Positions 22,214 to 32,822 of a stretch of DNA of 64,000 bases are shown piece after piece. The notes below the pieces were generated by a model. It made no database searches, was not told the origin of the DNA, and saw only the letters and a program-made list of their open reading frames with translations. Position 1 is the first letter of the stretch; each line of letters begins with the position of its first letter. Source of the stretch: Pyropia haitanensis (Eukaryota > Rhodophyta > Bangiophyceae > Bangiales > Bangiaceae); assembly GCA_008729055.1 (NCBI GenBank), contig SDUX01000112.1, forward strand, positions 1 through 64,000. Direction: 5' to 3'. Made by a program: the position numbers and the translations under genes.

Positions 22214-25200
22214 TCACTGCTCGGCGCACTCCATCATCCACCCGCCCGCGGGGGCCATGACCACCGGGACGTTGCCCCCCCGCTGCAACCGCCGGCGCGA
22301 CACGTGAATGCGCTGGTACTCGGCCTGCGTGTAGGCGCTGGCCGGCTTGCCGTCCACCACCTGCGCGTCCGCGAGCACGGTGCACGCATACGTGGCGCCC
22401 TTGCGGAGGAAGCCAAAGTCGTCGAGGGTGCCCGTGTAGCCCGCCCAGCCGGTGACGCCCGCAAACCACCAGGTGCGCCCCGCGCGGCGCGCCACAATCG
22501 CCGCCTCGTTGATGGCGCTCCGCGCCGGCGGCATCGCCGCCGCCGCCCATGGCCGGTGCACGTCGTCGGTAAAGTAGTCGAGCTCGGCCGGAAGGGCGGC
22601 GGCGAGCCAGCGCGTCTCGTCCCACACGCCCGGGTGGGTCGTGAGGACGCGCACAAACGCGCGGTCGCCCGCGTCGGCCGACGCGGCGAGGTCGGCGTAC
22701 CGAAAGTAGGCGTCAAAAAGCGTCGACACGCCCGTCCAGTAGAGCACCGTCAGGGCGAGCTCGTGCGTCCGCGTGCCGGGCGCGAGCGGGTCCTCCCACG
22801 TGTTAAAGAGGGGCGTGACGCGCGCCTCGGTGCGCGCCGACCGGGGAAGGTTGGTGACGAGGCCCGGCTGGTAGTCGAGCGGGTTGGTGACGCCCCGCAG
22901 CAGCGGCAGCGCCATGTGCTGTACCGGCTCGGCGAGGCCAAAGCCAAACTTGCGGCTCTCGCCCGTGTTTGCGTTTTCCGTTGACAGGAAGTGGGGGTAC
23001 GTGCGCGCCTCCCCGTGCTGCGACGGGCCGTGCCAATAGCACACCAGCTGGTACTCTGCACACTTGGCCGCGACAAAGTGGTAGCCCGCGACCGCCTTTT
23101 GGTCGTTGGCCGCGCCGCTGTCAATCTTGAGGCCCGCCGCCCCCCACTCGCGGAGCTTCTTGAAGCCCGCCTCCACCTGTGCCTCATCCAGGTAATAGCC
23201 GGGGATGAGCGCAAAGCGGACGGACCACACCAGCACGCCCACGCCGCGGGACTTGGCGTGCTGGATGACGTCGACCATGTCAAAGTTGGGCGCAAATGGC
23301 GACTGGAAGGGGATGTTGTTGCCGCTCGCCGCCTGCCACGAGCCCGTAATGTTGAACTGGGCCACCACCTCCGGGTCCAGGGTGTCCTTGACCGCCTCAA
23401 AGTGCTCGCGCGTCGGGAAGTTCCACCCCTCATCAATCGTGATGTACCCGACGCCGTGTGCCGCCGCAAAGTCCGCCTGCGCCTTGTACAGCCGCGTCGT
23501 TGGCAACGTCTCGGCGGTGACGTTGCCGGTCGCCGGGTCGCGGTACAAGAAAAAGTTGCCCCAGTCCCACATCGTCCGCAGGTGGGCGGGCGCAAACGAG
23601 TAGTCCACGGCCCGGTCAGGCGGGGGCGCGAGCTTGAGCACCAGCAGCAGCTCCGCCTGCTCGACCGCGCTGGTGGTCACCCCAAACGCGCGCCACGGGA
23701 GGGACCGCGTCGCCGCCGTGTGCGCAATGTAGTCCTCCTTGGCGGTCGCGGTGTAGTCGCGGCGGCCGCCCGCCTGGCGGCCCCAAAACATCGTGTCGGG
23801 CGTCCGCGTGTGCACGCGGTCAAAGACGGTGCGGAAGCCCACCGCGGCGGTCGGGGTGCGCATGTAAAACGCGCGCGGGTAGTCGACGGGCAGCACGTCC
23901 ATGGCGGTGAGGAAGTACGTGCCCGCCTCGTCGGCAAACAGCTGCGGGTTGTTGATGAGGTTGTACTCGGGGCCAAACGGGGAGATGTCGTCCAGCACCC
24001 GCGGGATCGTCGGCTCCTCCCCGTCCGCGTAGAAGGGGTCCCCAAACAGCGCGTAGTCGGCCATCCCCTTGGTCCCGTACATCCGCACGCGGGGCTTGGC
24101 AAACACAAACGACACCTCCTCGTCCACGATAAACACCTTGCCGCGGCCGAGGCGGAGGCCAAAGCGGAGCGCAAAGCCGTCGTCAAAGACGCGGACGGTC
24201 ACGTCGTAGCCGCCCTGGAAGCTCAGCACCGCCTCGTTGTGGCTGTCGTCCACCGCCGCCACGGGCCGCGGGCCCGGCAGGGGCGCCGTCCCGCGGTGCT
24301 CGGCGCGCCGGACGCCCTCGAGCACCGGGTCGTCGCCGAGCGAGACCACCCGCCCCGCCCGCGACCGCTTGTACCGCAGCCGCAGCGCGCTCCAATCCGA
24401 GATGAGCACCCCGTTGAGCTCCACCGCGTAGACGATCGCGTCGCTGACGAGGACGTGGACGGCCAGCCGCGTGGCCGCCGACGGCGCCCGCACCGTCAGC
24501 GCCGGCACGCGCACGCGGCGCATCTGAAAGATCCGCCCGCGCGCGTGGGCGGCCATGCTGCCGCCCGAGTAGACCGGCCCCGCGAGCGCCACCGCCCCCG
24601 TCGTGCCATTGACAAACCCGGTCAGCGCGGCGGTCGCCCAGTTGCCCGCCCCCGCGGACCGCGCGTAGATGCGCTGGCCCGTCATGGCGTACACGTCCAC
24701 CGCGGGGCTGGTTAGGTTGCGGCAGCCGCAGCACGGCGCCGCGTCGGGGACGTACTCAAACGACGGCGGGCCGGTGGCGGCGCCCCCCCCGGCGCCCCCG
24801 CCCCCCCCGCCCGTCGCGTTGCAATCCGATGGGGGCGTGCCGACGTCGGCCGACACCGCGTAGCGGAACTGGAAGAGCGGCGGGTGGCTCATGCCGAGCG
24901 GGAACACGCCCTGGTAGCCCGCCGGGCTCGTGTAGAGCGCCCCGTTGTGCAGGTTGCGGCGGTACTTCCACGACGCGAGCGAGCGGGAGAGGAGCACCAG
25001 CTCCGCGACGCCCGGCTTGCCGTCCCACCCACCATCCCCCGTGACGCCCTCGTACACGACGGGGTAGTCGTCCACCGCGCCGTCCGCGTCCGTCGCCGAC
25101 GGGAGCGTGCGCAGCGGGCGGCCGGTGCCCAGCTGGGGGTGGGGGTACGGCCGGTCCCGCCGCGCGCACGTCTGCGCCGCCGCCCCGGCGGGTGCGCCGC

Positions 25201-25264
25201 CGACGCAGAGGAGGGCGAGCGCCGCCGCCGTGGCGGCCGCGGCGGCCGTGCCGGCCGCCCGCAT
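22214..25264 (-). CDS. Secreted glycoside hydrolase family 97 (alpha-glucosidase/alpha-galactosidase type)
   Basis: Encodes 1,016 residues from ATG 25,264, chosen because it begins a signal peptide (MRAAGTAAAAATAAALALL, ending in GAPAGAAA) inside a longer open frame. The N-terminal beta-sandwich carries the GH97-like stretch DIxPFGPEYNLINN. The barrel has HGVGYITIDEGWN, GVGVLVWSVR, LKIDSGAANDQ, and the family hallmark RTYPHF...ENANTGESRKFG, followed by the C-terminal domain. The Asp in LKIDS (codon 23,120-23,122, about residue 715) is where retaining GH97 alpha-galactosidases carry their nucleophile; inverting SusB-type enzymes lack it, so a retaining enzyme is inferred. It is likely extracellular or vacuolar. 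The galactosides floridoside (stored) and agar-like wall polymers are plausible substrates if this is a red alga. Single exon, and longer than bacterial homologues (~650-720 residues) mainly through N-terminal insertions. Confidence 0.88.
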   Translation of the reverse strand: MRAAGTAAAAATAAALALLCVGGAPAGAAAQTCARRDRPYPHPQLGTGRPLRTLPSATDADGAVDDYPVVYEGVTGDGGWDGKPGVAELVLLSRSLASWKYRRNLHNGALYTSPAGYQGVFPLGMSHPPLFQFRYAVSADVGTPPSDCNATGGGGGGAGGGAATGPPSFEYVPDAAPCCGCRNLTSPAVDVYAMTGQRIYARSAGAGNWATAALTGFVNGTTGAVALAGPVYSGGSMAAHARGRIFQMRRVRVPALTVRAPSAATRLAVHVLVSDAIVYAVELNGVLISDWSALRLRYKRSRAGRVVSLGDDPVLEGVRRAEHRGTAPLPGPRPVAAVDDSHNEAVLSFQGGYDVTVRVFDDGFALRFGLRLGRGKVFIVDEEVSFVFAKPRVRMYGTKGMADYALFGDPFYADGEEPTIPRVLDDISPFGPEYNLINNPQLFADEAGTYFLTAMDVLPVDYPRAFYMRTPTAAVGFRTVFDRVHTRTPDTMFWGRQAGGRRDYTATAKEDYIAHTAATRSLPWRAFGVTTSAVEQAELLLVLKLAPPPDRAVDYSFAPAHLRTMWDWGNFFLYRDPATGNVTAETLPTTRLYKAQADFAAAHGVGYITIDEGWNFPTREHFEAVKDTLDPEVVAQFNITGSWQAASGNNIPFQSPFAPNFDMVDVIQHAKSRGVGVLVWSVRFALIPGYYLDEAQVEAGFKKLREWGAAGLKIDSGAANDQKAVAGYHFVAAKCAEYQLVCYWHGPSQHGEARTYPHFLSTENANTGESRKFGFGLAEPVQHMALPLLRGVTNPLDYQPGLVTNLPRSARTEARVTPLFNTWEDPLAPGTRTHELALTVLYWTGVSTLFDAYFRYADLAASADAGDRAFVRVLTTHPGVWDETRWLAAALPAELDYFTDDVHRPWAAAAMPPARSAINEAAIVARRAGRTWWFAGVTGWAGYTGTLDDFGFLRKGATYACTVLADAQVVDGKPASAYTQAEYQRIHVSRRRLQRGGNVPVVMAPAGGWMMECAEQ

Positions 25265-25440
25265 CGTGGTCGCGGGCCGCCGCTGGGGAGGGCGAGCCGA
25301 CCGCCCGCCGCGGGCAGTGGGGTGGGCGGAGGTCGACGCCGCGGGGGGGGCGGGGGGGGGGTGAAAGGCGGAGGGGAGCGCGCGCGGGCGGCGCCAAAGG
25401 ACGGGGCCGGCCGCGGGGCGGGCGCGCGCCGCCGCCGCGC

Positions 25441-25590
25441 GCGTGGGAGCGGCGCTCTTCAACGCCGCGCGCGTGGGAGCGGCGCTCTTCAACGCCGCGC
25501 GCGTGGGAGCGGCGCTCTTCAACGCCGCGCGCGTGGGAGCGGCGCTCTTCAACGCCGCGCGCGTGGGAGCGGCGCTCTTCAACGCCGCGC
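25441..25590 (+). repeat. Perfect 30-bp tandem repeat, five copies
   Basis: Five identical head-to-tail copies of a 30-bp unit (core GTGGGAGCGGCGCTCTTCAA) beginning 177 bp upstream of the GH97 start codon. Each unit holds an imperfect palindrome GAGCG-G-CGCTC. Perfect identity implies recent expansion or active homogenisation. It is in the promoter or 5' leader of the GH97 gene. Confidence 0.97.
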
Positions 25591-26788
25591 GGCGGGCGCG
25601 CGGCGGGCGGGGCGTCGCGGGCTGGCCGGCCGGGCGGCGCGGGGCGGGGGGGGGGGGGGGCACCCGCACGAGGGGGTACCCCCCAGCCGCCGCGGCCGCC
25701 GCGGCGGCCGCGTCGAGCCCGCCGCGCCAACGCCGGGCGGGCGGTGGCGAGTGGCGGTTTGCCGCCGCCCCGCGCGAGCGCGGTGTCCGCCGCCGCGAGG
25801 ATGGGCGGGGACCGCTGGCGTCTCCAGCCACTGGTCCCCATGATGGGCGGTACGGGGTAGCCGGCCGCTGCGCCGCCCTCGGGCGGGGGGGGCACCCGCG
25901 GGCGCGCTGTTGCCGCTGCCCCAGAGGGGGCGCGCGTCCATCATGGCTGCGATCTGCGTACGGCCAGGCGGGACGGACGCGGATCCGGGGGCGCCGCGAA
26001 ACGGGCAGCGTCAACCGGGTGCATCGCTGGGGGACGCGCCAGCGCGGGCTCTGACGAGGACGCCGCCCAGCCCGCACGGACGCCGCCCATGGCCGTGGCG
26101 GCGACACGTGCCTCTACTGCAGCCGCCTCCTCGTAGCCGCCCGTCGCGGGCCCCTCGCGCCCACGCCGCCGGACGCCGTTTGCCGCCCCCCCCGTTACGT
26201 CCATACCACCGCCGCGCCCCCCCTCCCCCCCCCACCCTTCTCCCCTGCCTGCCCTGCTCGCCATCACGCCCGCCCCAGCGGGGATGCCATCACATCTGCA
26301 GCCCGCCGACGAGGTCGCCGTTGGTCACCACGGGCCGACGGGGGGCGGCGACGCGGCGCGGCCGGCGACCACCACCGCGTCACCACCGCACCGCTGGGCG
26401 GGGGAGGCGCCGTCGTCGGCACGAGCGGCAGACGGGGCGGCGCGGGGGAGGACCGGGGGCGCAGCGCAGGCGCCAGTAACAGGTCACCGCTTCGACCACC
26501 CTCCGTCCTCCACCCTCCACCCTCCACCCGCCATCGTCCCCCCCTCTCCACGCCACCGCCAACCAAACCTGTCAACCTTGTCATCCGGCGTAGCCTCCCC
26601 CCCCCCCCCCCCCCCCGCCCGCCCCCTCCCCCCTGCCCACCTCCTGGCGCGGGCGCTGCCATGTCGACGGCAAGCCACCCGCCCCCCCCCACCCCCGCCG
26701 TCGCACACCCTCCGGCACCAACGCCGCCTCGGCGCGGGAGCCACGCGCCCCCCCCCCCCCCCCCCGCCGTCCCCCCCCCCCACCAACG
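25591..26788. other. Intergenic GC-rich region between GH97 and DUS3 genes
   Basis: Upstream region of the GH97 gene (poly-G at 25,646-25,659) and, toward 26,788, poly-C tracts (26,600-26,617; 26,750-26,765; 26,771-26,780) just past the DUS3 stop. No reading frame is convincing. Confidence 0.6.
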
Positions 26789-29683
26789 CTACCCGTTGAC
26801 CACCTCGTCCGCCGCCCACGCGTGGCTGCCGTGCTTTGGGGAAAAGGTGAACCCCGCCGGCGCGGCGCCGAGGACGAGCTCCGAGATCCGCACCCAGTCG
26901 GCCGGCCGCGGGCTCGCGAGGAGCGTCTCGAGGTCGGAGCGGCCGCGGAGAACGGGCGAGCGGTGGTGGAGGCGGGGCCCCCACGCGGCGGCGGCCGCCG
27001 CGGCGGCCGCCGCGTCGGCCGCGGCGGCCGCCCCCGCAGGGCTCTCGAGCAGCCCCAGCGGCACGTAGCGGTACGCAAAAGAGAGCCACTCGAGGAGGAA
27101 CTTGCGCGTCTTCTCCCTGCCCCGCCCGTCGGCGCCCCAGTGGTCGAGGCCGTAGCGCGCAAAGTCCGCGACGAGGCCCAGCCGCTCCGTCGCGGAGATG
27201 TCCCAGTGCCGCCGCTGCGCGCACTCGGTAAAGAGCCACGGCTTGATGAGCGCGCCGCGCGCAATCATGACCGCCGACACGCCGGCGGTGCCGTGGCGGT
27301 CGCCGCCCGCCATGTAGGGCGCCGCCTGCTCCCACGCGTACACGTCGCCATTGGGGATGAGCGACGCGCCCGCGGCGGCCGCCGCGGGCGCACACGCCTG
27401 CGTCAGGTAGTCCCAGTCGGCGAGCCGCGAGTAGCGCTGCGTGCGGCTACGGCCGTGGACGGTGAACCAGGACGCACCCGCCCGGGCGAGCGCCGGGATG
27501 ACCGTGTGCGCGACGGGCCGCCGCTCGTCCCGGCCGGTGCGGAGCTTGACCGACAGCGGCACGTCGACGACCGCCGACACGGACGCGACAACGTCGGCGA
27601 GCTTGGTCGGCGCGTCTATCATGGCCGCGCCGGCGCCCTTGCGGGTCAGCATGTCCAGTGGGCACCCGCAGTTGAGGTCCACAAAGTCCACCGCGCACTC
27701 GCGGGCGACGACCTCGGCGGCGCGCGCGAGCACGTCCTTGCGGTTGCCCGCCAGCTGCACGCCAAACACGTCCTCCGCCGCGTGGCGCCGGAGGAGCGCC
27801 CACTCGGAGCGCTGGCCCTGCAGGATGTTGGCAGCCAGCGCCATCTCCCCGCACGTCACGTCCGCGCCGAGGCCCTTGCACAGTCGCCGGAAGGGGGTGT
27901 TGCCGACGGTCGTCAGGGGCGCCAGGTACAGCTTGCCGGTCAGGTCGGGCACCCGCCGCGGGGCGCGGGGCTCGCGGCCGCCGCCGTCGGCGGCAGCCGG
28001 GATGACCGCGCCGTGGCGGTCTCGCGGCCGCGCCGCGAGCGTCTTGAGCACCTCGGCGGTGCGGGGAAAGGGGACCTTGCGGCGGCGGAGGGCCACCTGC
28101 AGCTCTTTGGACAGAAAGTTGGACTGGGAGCCGTCGGGCGCCTGGTCCCGGTGGAGGAAGCCCGCCGCCTTGGTGCCAGGCGGCGGGGGGGGGGCGGGTG
28201 GGTTCGCCGCATCGGTAGAGGCTGCCGGCGCCGCGGCGTCTGCCGCCGCGGCCGCCGCGGGCGCGGCCGCGTCGGGGGAAGGGGCGGCCGCGCCGGCAGG
28301 GGCGGCGGCCGCATTAACCGACGCGACCTGCGGCGTGACCGCCGACGTCCCGGCCGCCACCGCCGGGGCGGCCTCCCCGGCGGCGGCCGCCGGCACAGGC
28401 ACCGCGCCCGACCCGTTGCCCGCGGGCGTTCCCTCCGCGGCCGCCGCCGTGTCGGCCTCTGCCGCTCCACCGGCCGCCGCGGCCGCCTCCCCGTCAGTCG
28501 CCGCCGCCACCGGCGCCACCGGAGCCGCTGCCGCCGCTGCTGCCGCCTCCGCCGCCGCCGCTTCTGCCGCCTCCGCTGCCGGATGCACCACCCGCGAGGA
28601 CGCGCCCAACTCGTCAATCGCGGCCGCGTCGTACAGCGGGCGGCCGCCATTGAGCTCCAGCATGCCGTTCGGGAGCTTTCGAACCGGGACAATGTACGCA
28701 GCCGCCACGGGGGCCTCCCGGTGGAGCTCCGCGTCGCCCCCACCGCCAGCCGCGGCGGGGGGCGGCGCAACAACGGCCGCGTCCTTGGCGGCGACAGGCG
28801 GCGGCGGCGCCGCCACTGCCGCGGGCATGGTACCCGCTCCCGCGGCTTCTGACGGTGCCGCCGAGGGCGCTGCCGCCGCTGCAGTGTCCGCCGCCGCCCC
28901 GGCCGGTGCCGCCGCCGCGCCGCCGCCGACGCCAATACTGCCGACGGCGGCGGCAACGGCGCCGGCGTCGCCGGTGCGGCCGCCATCGTCGGCGGCCGCC
29001 GCCGGCCCCCCCTCCGCGGCCTCCGCGACCGCTCCGTCGGCCGACGCTGCAGACGGAGGTGGGGCGGGGGGGGCGCGAGCGCCAGCCCCATCCCCCTTCG
29101 CTGGCGCATCGTCGACGACCGCCGCCGCAGACGGGGCGGCCGCCGCGGCGGCCGGCGTGGCGGCGGCCGCGCCCGTCGTGACCGCGGGTGCCCCACCATT
29201 GGCGGGGGGGGCCGCCGCCGCCGCCGCGGCGGCCGGCGTGGCGGCGGCCGCGCCCGTCGAGGCCGCGGGTGCCCCACCATTGGCGGCGGGGACCGCCGCC
29301 GCCGCCGCGGCGGCGGCCACGTCCGCGTCGGCGCCGCGACGGGGCAGCTTGGACGGCGGCAGGGGCGCACGCGACCCCTCCCCACCGCCACCGCCGGCAC
29401 CACCCTCGCCGATAGCGGTATCAGCCGCCATGGCCGCCGCGGGGGCGCTCCCAGCGGGTGCGCCGTCGGCGGCGGCGGCGGCAGCGCCTGGCGCGGGCAC
29501 CGCCGTAGCGGCGGGGGCGGCGGCGGCCGTGGAGGGAGCGGCGGCAACCTTGTCCATCGCGGCGGCGCCGTCGGCGGCGGCGGCGGCGGCGCCGGGAGCC
29601 GTCGCGGCGGCGGCCGACGCGGCGTCCGCCACGTCCGCGGCGGCGCCCAGGCGGGGCACCTTGGGCGGCGGCGGGTCCGTCAT
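26789..29683 (-). CDS. DUS3: tRNA-dihydrouridine(47) synthase [NAD(P)+], DUS3-like
   Basis: FMN-dependent reductase that converts a uridine of cytosolic tRNA (U47 in the DUS3 class) to dihydrouridine. It is 964 residues from ATG 29,683 (MTDPPPPKVPRLG) to TAG 26,789, in a single exon. The DUS barrel occupies about residues 583-900: KLYLAPLTTVGNTPFRRLC, CGEMALAANILQG, the catalytic-Cys motif NCGCP (about residue 670, Cys at 27,66x), RTGRDE, TVHGRSRTQRYS, IPNGDVY and IARGALIKPW. The TVGN-PFRR and CGEMA signatures are DUS3-type rather than DUS1/2/4. The N-terminal ~500 residues are Ala/Pro/Gly repeats, and the CCCH zinc fingers present in yeast and human DUS3 are not visible. The LSKELQ and VALRRRKVPFPRT segment just before the barrel is the conserved DUS3 linker. 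Confidence 0.93.
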   Translation of the reverse strand: MTDPPPPKVPRLGAAADVADAASAAAATAPGAAAAAADGAAAMDKVAAAPSTAAAAPAATAVPAPGAAAAAADGAPAGSAPAAAMAADTAIGEGGAGGGGGEGSRAPLPPSKLPRRGADADVAAAAAAAAVPAANGGAPAASTGAAAATPAAAAAAAAPPANGGAPAVTTGAAAATPAAAAAAPSAAAVVDDAPAKGDGAGARAPPAPPPSAASADGAVAEAAEGGPAAAADDGGRTGDAGAVAAAVGSIGVGGGAAAAPAGAAADTAAAAAPSAAPSEAAGAGTMPAAVAAPPPPVAAKDAAVVAPPPAAAGGGGDAELHREAPVAAAYIVPVRKLPNGMLELNGGRPLYDAAAIDELGASSRVVHPAAEAAEAAAAEAAAAAAAAPVAPVAAATDGEAAAAAGGAAEADTAAAAEGTPAGNGSGAVPVPAAAAGEAAPAVAAGTSAVTPQVASVNAAAAPAGAAAPSPDAAAPAAAAAADAAAPAASTDAANPPAPPPPPGTKAAGFLHRDQAPDGSQSNFLSKELQVALRRRKVPFPRTAEVLKTLAARPRDRHGAVIPAAADGGGREPRAPRRVPDLTGKLYLAPLTTVGNTPFRRLCKGLGADVTCGEMALAANILQGQRSEWALLRRHAAEDVFGVQLAGNRKDVLARAAEVVARECAVDFVDLNCGCPLDMLTRKGAGAAMIDAPTKLADVVASVSAVVDVPLSVKLRTGRDERRPVAHTVIPALARAGASWFTVHGRSRTQRYSRLADWDYLTQACAPAAAAAGASLIPNGDVYAWEQAAPYMAGGDRHGTAGVSAVMIARGALIKPWLFTECAQRRHWDISATERLGLVADFARYGLDHWGADGRGREKTRKFLLEWLSFAYRYVPLGLLESPAGAAAAADAAAAAAAAAAWGPRLHHRSPVLRGRSDLETLLASPRPADWVRISELVLGAAPAGFTFSPKHGSHAWAADEVVNG

Positions 29684-32109
29684 GGCTCCCACAGAGACGA
29701 GCAGGGGCGTCGAAAGACTGGGGCGGAAACAAAAAAACAAACCCGGGAGCAGAGGCAGGGCGGGGTGGAGAGGGCGGGCGTCTTGGGTGTGGCGGACACG
29801 GCGTCCCGTGCAGGTGCCCGACGACGGGCAAAGGTACCGTCGCGACGAGGGGGGCGTGACGATCCGAGCGGATCAGGTCGACGGCGGCGCGCTGACCACG
29901 TGTAGAGTTGGAATCGAAATTGAAAGCACATTGTGAAACTTCCCCTCGCCTTTTGATAGCTTTCTGCACACTTTCCACTTTGCCTGAGGAGCGCAGCGAC
30001 CAACGACCGCCGCTGGTGTCGGCCCCTCTCCGCCTTCCCGCTGCCCCCACCTCCCACCGCTACCGTGCGGCCGCCGTCGTGGCAGCGATGCCAGCCAAAG
30101 CATCCGCCACCCCCGCGCCCGCCGCCGCCGCCACAGCGTCGGCAACGACGGCGAGCGCGTCGCCGCCGCGTGGCACCGTCGCCGTAAGCGGCCGCCCCGC
30201 GGCGTGTCGCCCGTGGCGCCGTGGCCGCCCCCGCGCAGCGCCCCACGCGGCCGCCGCGGCGGTGGTGGCGGCGGCGGCGGCGGGCGGCGGCCAGCGGCGG
30301 GCGGTGGCGGTGGCGCCGCCCGCGGTGCGGCCCGCGACCGCCGCGCGCGGGCGGTCGGTGGCGGCCGCGGCCGTGACGGCGCCCCGCCGCCGGGTCGGCC
30401 GCGGCGGGGTCACCCCCACGGTGGGTGCCGCGGCGCCCCCCCTCCGCCGCGGTCATCCCTGCACGGCCTCGCCGCCGCCGGTCTGGAGGCGGTGCCCCAT
30501 TGCCGTTGGCGGTGGCCAAGTGTGCCGGTGAGGGCAGGGTAGGGCGTCTCTGCTGCTGCTGCCGCCGCCGCCGCCGCTGCCGCCGCCGCTGCCGCCGCCG
30601 CCACCGCCGCCACCGCCGTCGGCCGACGACGCGGGCGCCACCGCGAGCACCCGCCACCGCGGCTGCGTCGGGCGCTGCCACGCCCGCCGTTGCTGCTGCC
30701 GCCGCTGCTGCTACCGACGCGGCCGCCCCCCTCCCGCCGCCCGTGGCGGCACCCGGCTGCGGCTGCTGCCCGCGCCGCTGCGGTTCCGGCCTGGCCGCGG
30801 CTAAGCTTGACATGGGCGGACCTGCGCAAGCGGGGGGGGGGGGTCGGCCAGGCGGTTGGCGGCGCCGCCCTTGGCGTGTCGCCGCGTGCACCCTCGCGGG
30901 TGGGGTGCACCCGGTGCGTCTGCCAGCGCACCCGCCAGGGTTGCGCGGCCGCGCTCGGGAACGCCACACGAGGGAGAACGCGCTCGGGAGAGTGACGGAG
31001 GGCGGCGTGGCGGCCGCCGCGGCGAGCACCGGCAGAGACAGCGGCGGGGGGTGGTAGGGGCGGCGGCAGTCGAGGCGGCCGCCCCTCCCCCCTCCCCCCA
31101 GCCGACGGTGGGGGCGACCGACGTGCCAGGCTTTGGTTGGAGCGACAGCGGTGGATCAGGCGCAGCAGTCAAGAGGGTAGCCCAAAGCGAGGCGTGCGCG
31201 GTAGACCTCCGAAAGGCAGGGTAGGCGGCGAGGAAAAAAGTACTACACGGAAAGAGGCGGTCAAGCTCAACTCCGTGGCCGCGACGCGTGGTGCCGAGCT
31301 CACGGCCCGTCTGGCGGCGCATAGCAAAAGAGCGGGCGCCGACTGCTCCCCTGCGTTCTTTCCTCCTCTCCATTTCCCACACCGCAGGACGTTGCCTTGC
31401 GCTCCGTTTCCCCTGCCCGCTCCCCCGTCCCCAAAGAACCAGTACCGCAGTGACGCCGCACGCCCGCCCGCCGCCCAGCACCGACGCCAGCGCCGGCCCG
31501 CGGCGCTGCGGCGGTCACCGCCGGCGTCGGCGGAGGGGCAGCGTCGTCGCCGCCGCCACCGCTGCCGCCCAGAGAGCTGCCGCCAAGAAAGACTACCGCC
31601 AAAAACAGACACTAAAAAATAGTGCTGGCCACACCGCGTGCGTCGCAGGCGGGAACGGCGGAGAGAGGGGGGGAGGGGGGGGGGACCATCATGACAGCGT
31701 TGTCACCGCCGCCCCACGGCCACCTGCAGGTGATGCCGCGGCGGCGGCGGCGGCGGCACGGGTCCAGCGGATGGCGGTCAACGCCGCCGGCCGTCGTACC
31801 TCCCCAACCCCCCCCCTCCCTCCTGCAACGGATGCATTCCCACGGCGGCGCCGACACCGCTATCCTTCCCTAACGCCCCCCCCTGCGACCCTCGCCACGC
31901 GGACGTTCCCCACTACAAACCCGCCGCCACACTCAACGGGACAAACCGCGCTCCAACCGACCCCACCGCCGCTACCGCAATGCCCGTCCACGGCAGCGAG
32001 AATGTCAGCGTTGGCCACCATCCGCATCAGCCGTGTTGGTGTCGCTGCCGACGCGTCAAGAACGTCCCCGGGAAAGCAAGCTAACTAGAGCGTCAATACA
32101 CAATACACC
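29684..32109. other. Intergenic region upstream of DUS3; no confident gene
   Basis: The first ~400 bp (29,684-30,080) includes a less GC-rich patch (29,880-29,960) and is the DUS3 upstream region. At 30,088 an ATG opens MPAKASATPAPAAAATA on the + strand, and on the - strand 30,060-30,420 a frame ends in ALAVVADAVAAAAGAG; neither has a recognisable domain and both could be chance in GCC-rich DNA. The rest (30,540-32,100) has GCC/GCT triplet runs and short poly-G tracts without a supported gene. Confidence 0.5.
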
Positions 32110-32822
32110 ACCACATGCAATGGCGCCCACCGCCAAAAGCGAAAAGGCCGCGCCGCAAACCGGCGAGCGCCGCCCCCAACAGCGACAACTTGCCGCCGTC
32201 GGAGGGAGGGAGGGGCGGCGCTGCCAACCGGCGAGGGCAGCCCCCAACAGCGAAAACATGCCGCCGTCGGGGAGGGTGCCGCGGCGCCGCCAACCGGTGG
32301 GCGCCGCCCCCAACAGCAACAGCTGGCCGCCGACGGGGAGGATGTCCCGGCGCTGCCAACCGGCGAGCGCCGCCCCCAACAGCGAAAACATGCCGCCGTC
32401 GGGGAGGGTACCGCGGTGCCGCCAACCGGTGGGCGCCGCCCCCAACAGCAACAGCTGGCCGCCGTCGGCGGGTTTGCGCGACCAAACCACCAACCGGCGG
32501 GCGCCATTCGCAACGGCGACGACATGCCGCCTTCGGAGAGGGCGCAGCGGCGCTGCCAACCGGCGGGCGCCGCCCCCAAGAGCAACAGCTGGCCGCCTAC
32601 GGGGAGGATGTCCCGGCGCTGCCAACCGGCGAGCGCCGCCCCCAACAGCAATAACATGCCGCCGTCGGGAAGGGCGCCATGGCGCCGCATACCGGCAAGC
32701 GCCACCTCAAACAGCAACAACTTGCCGCCGTCGGAGACAAAGAACAACAACAGCAACTACCGGGCGCCGCCCTCAAAAGGCGAGGACCGGCAACCATCAA
32801 CAAGTAAAAGAAAGGCAGCACA
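32110..32822. repeat. Diverged 66-bp tandem repeat flanking the 81-bp array
   Basis: About ten units at ~66-bp spacing, recognised by GCCGCCCCCAACAGC (32,237; 32,303; 32,369; 32,435 and others), GCCGCCGTCGGGGAGG and CTGCCAACCGGCG. On the - strand the units translate to a 22-residue repeat containing LLLLGAALAGWQRR and LPDGG. Units are diverged from each other, unlike the homogeneous 81-bp core next door, and share its overall pattern (GGCGCCGCCCCC..., CCGCCGxCGG). Confidence 0.85.

Noticed and set aside
25441..25590. CRISPR-like direct repeats
   Set aside because: The 30-bp units abut without spacers and the setting is eukaryotic; it is a simple tandem repeat.
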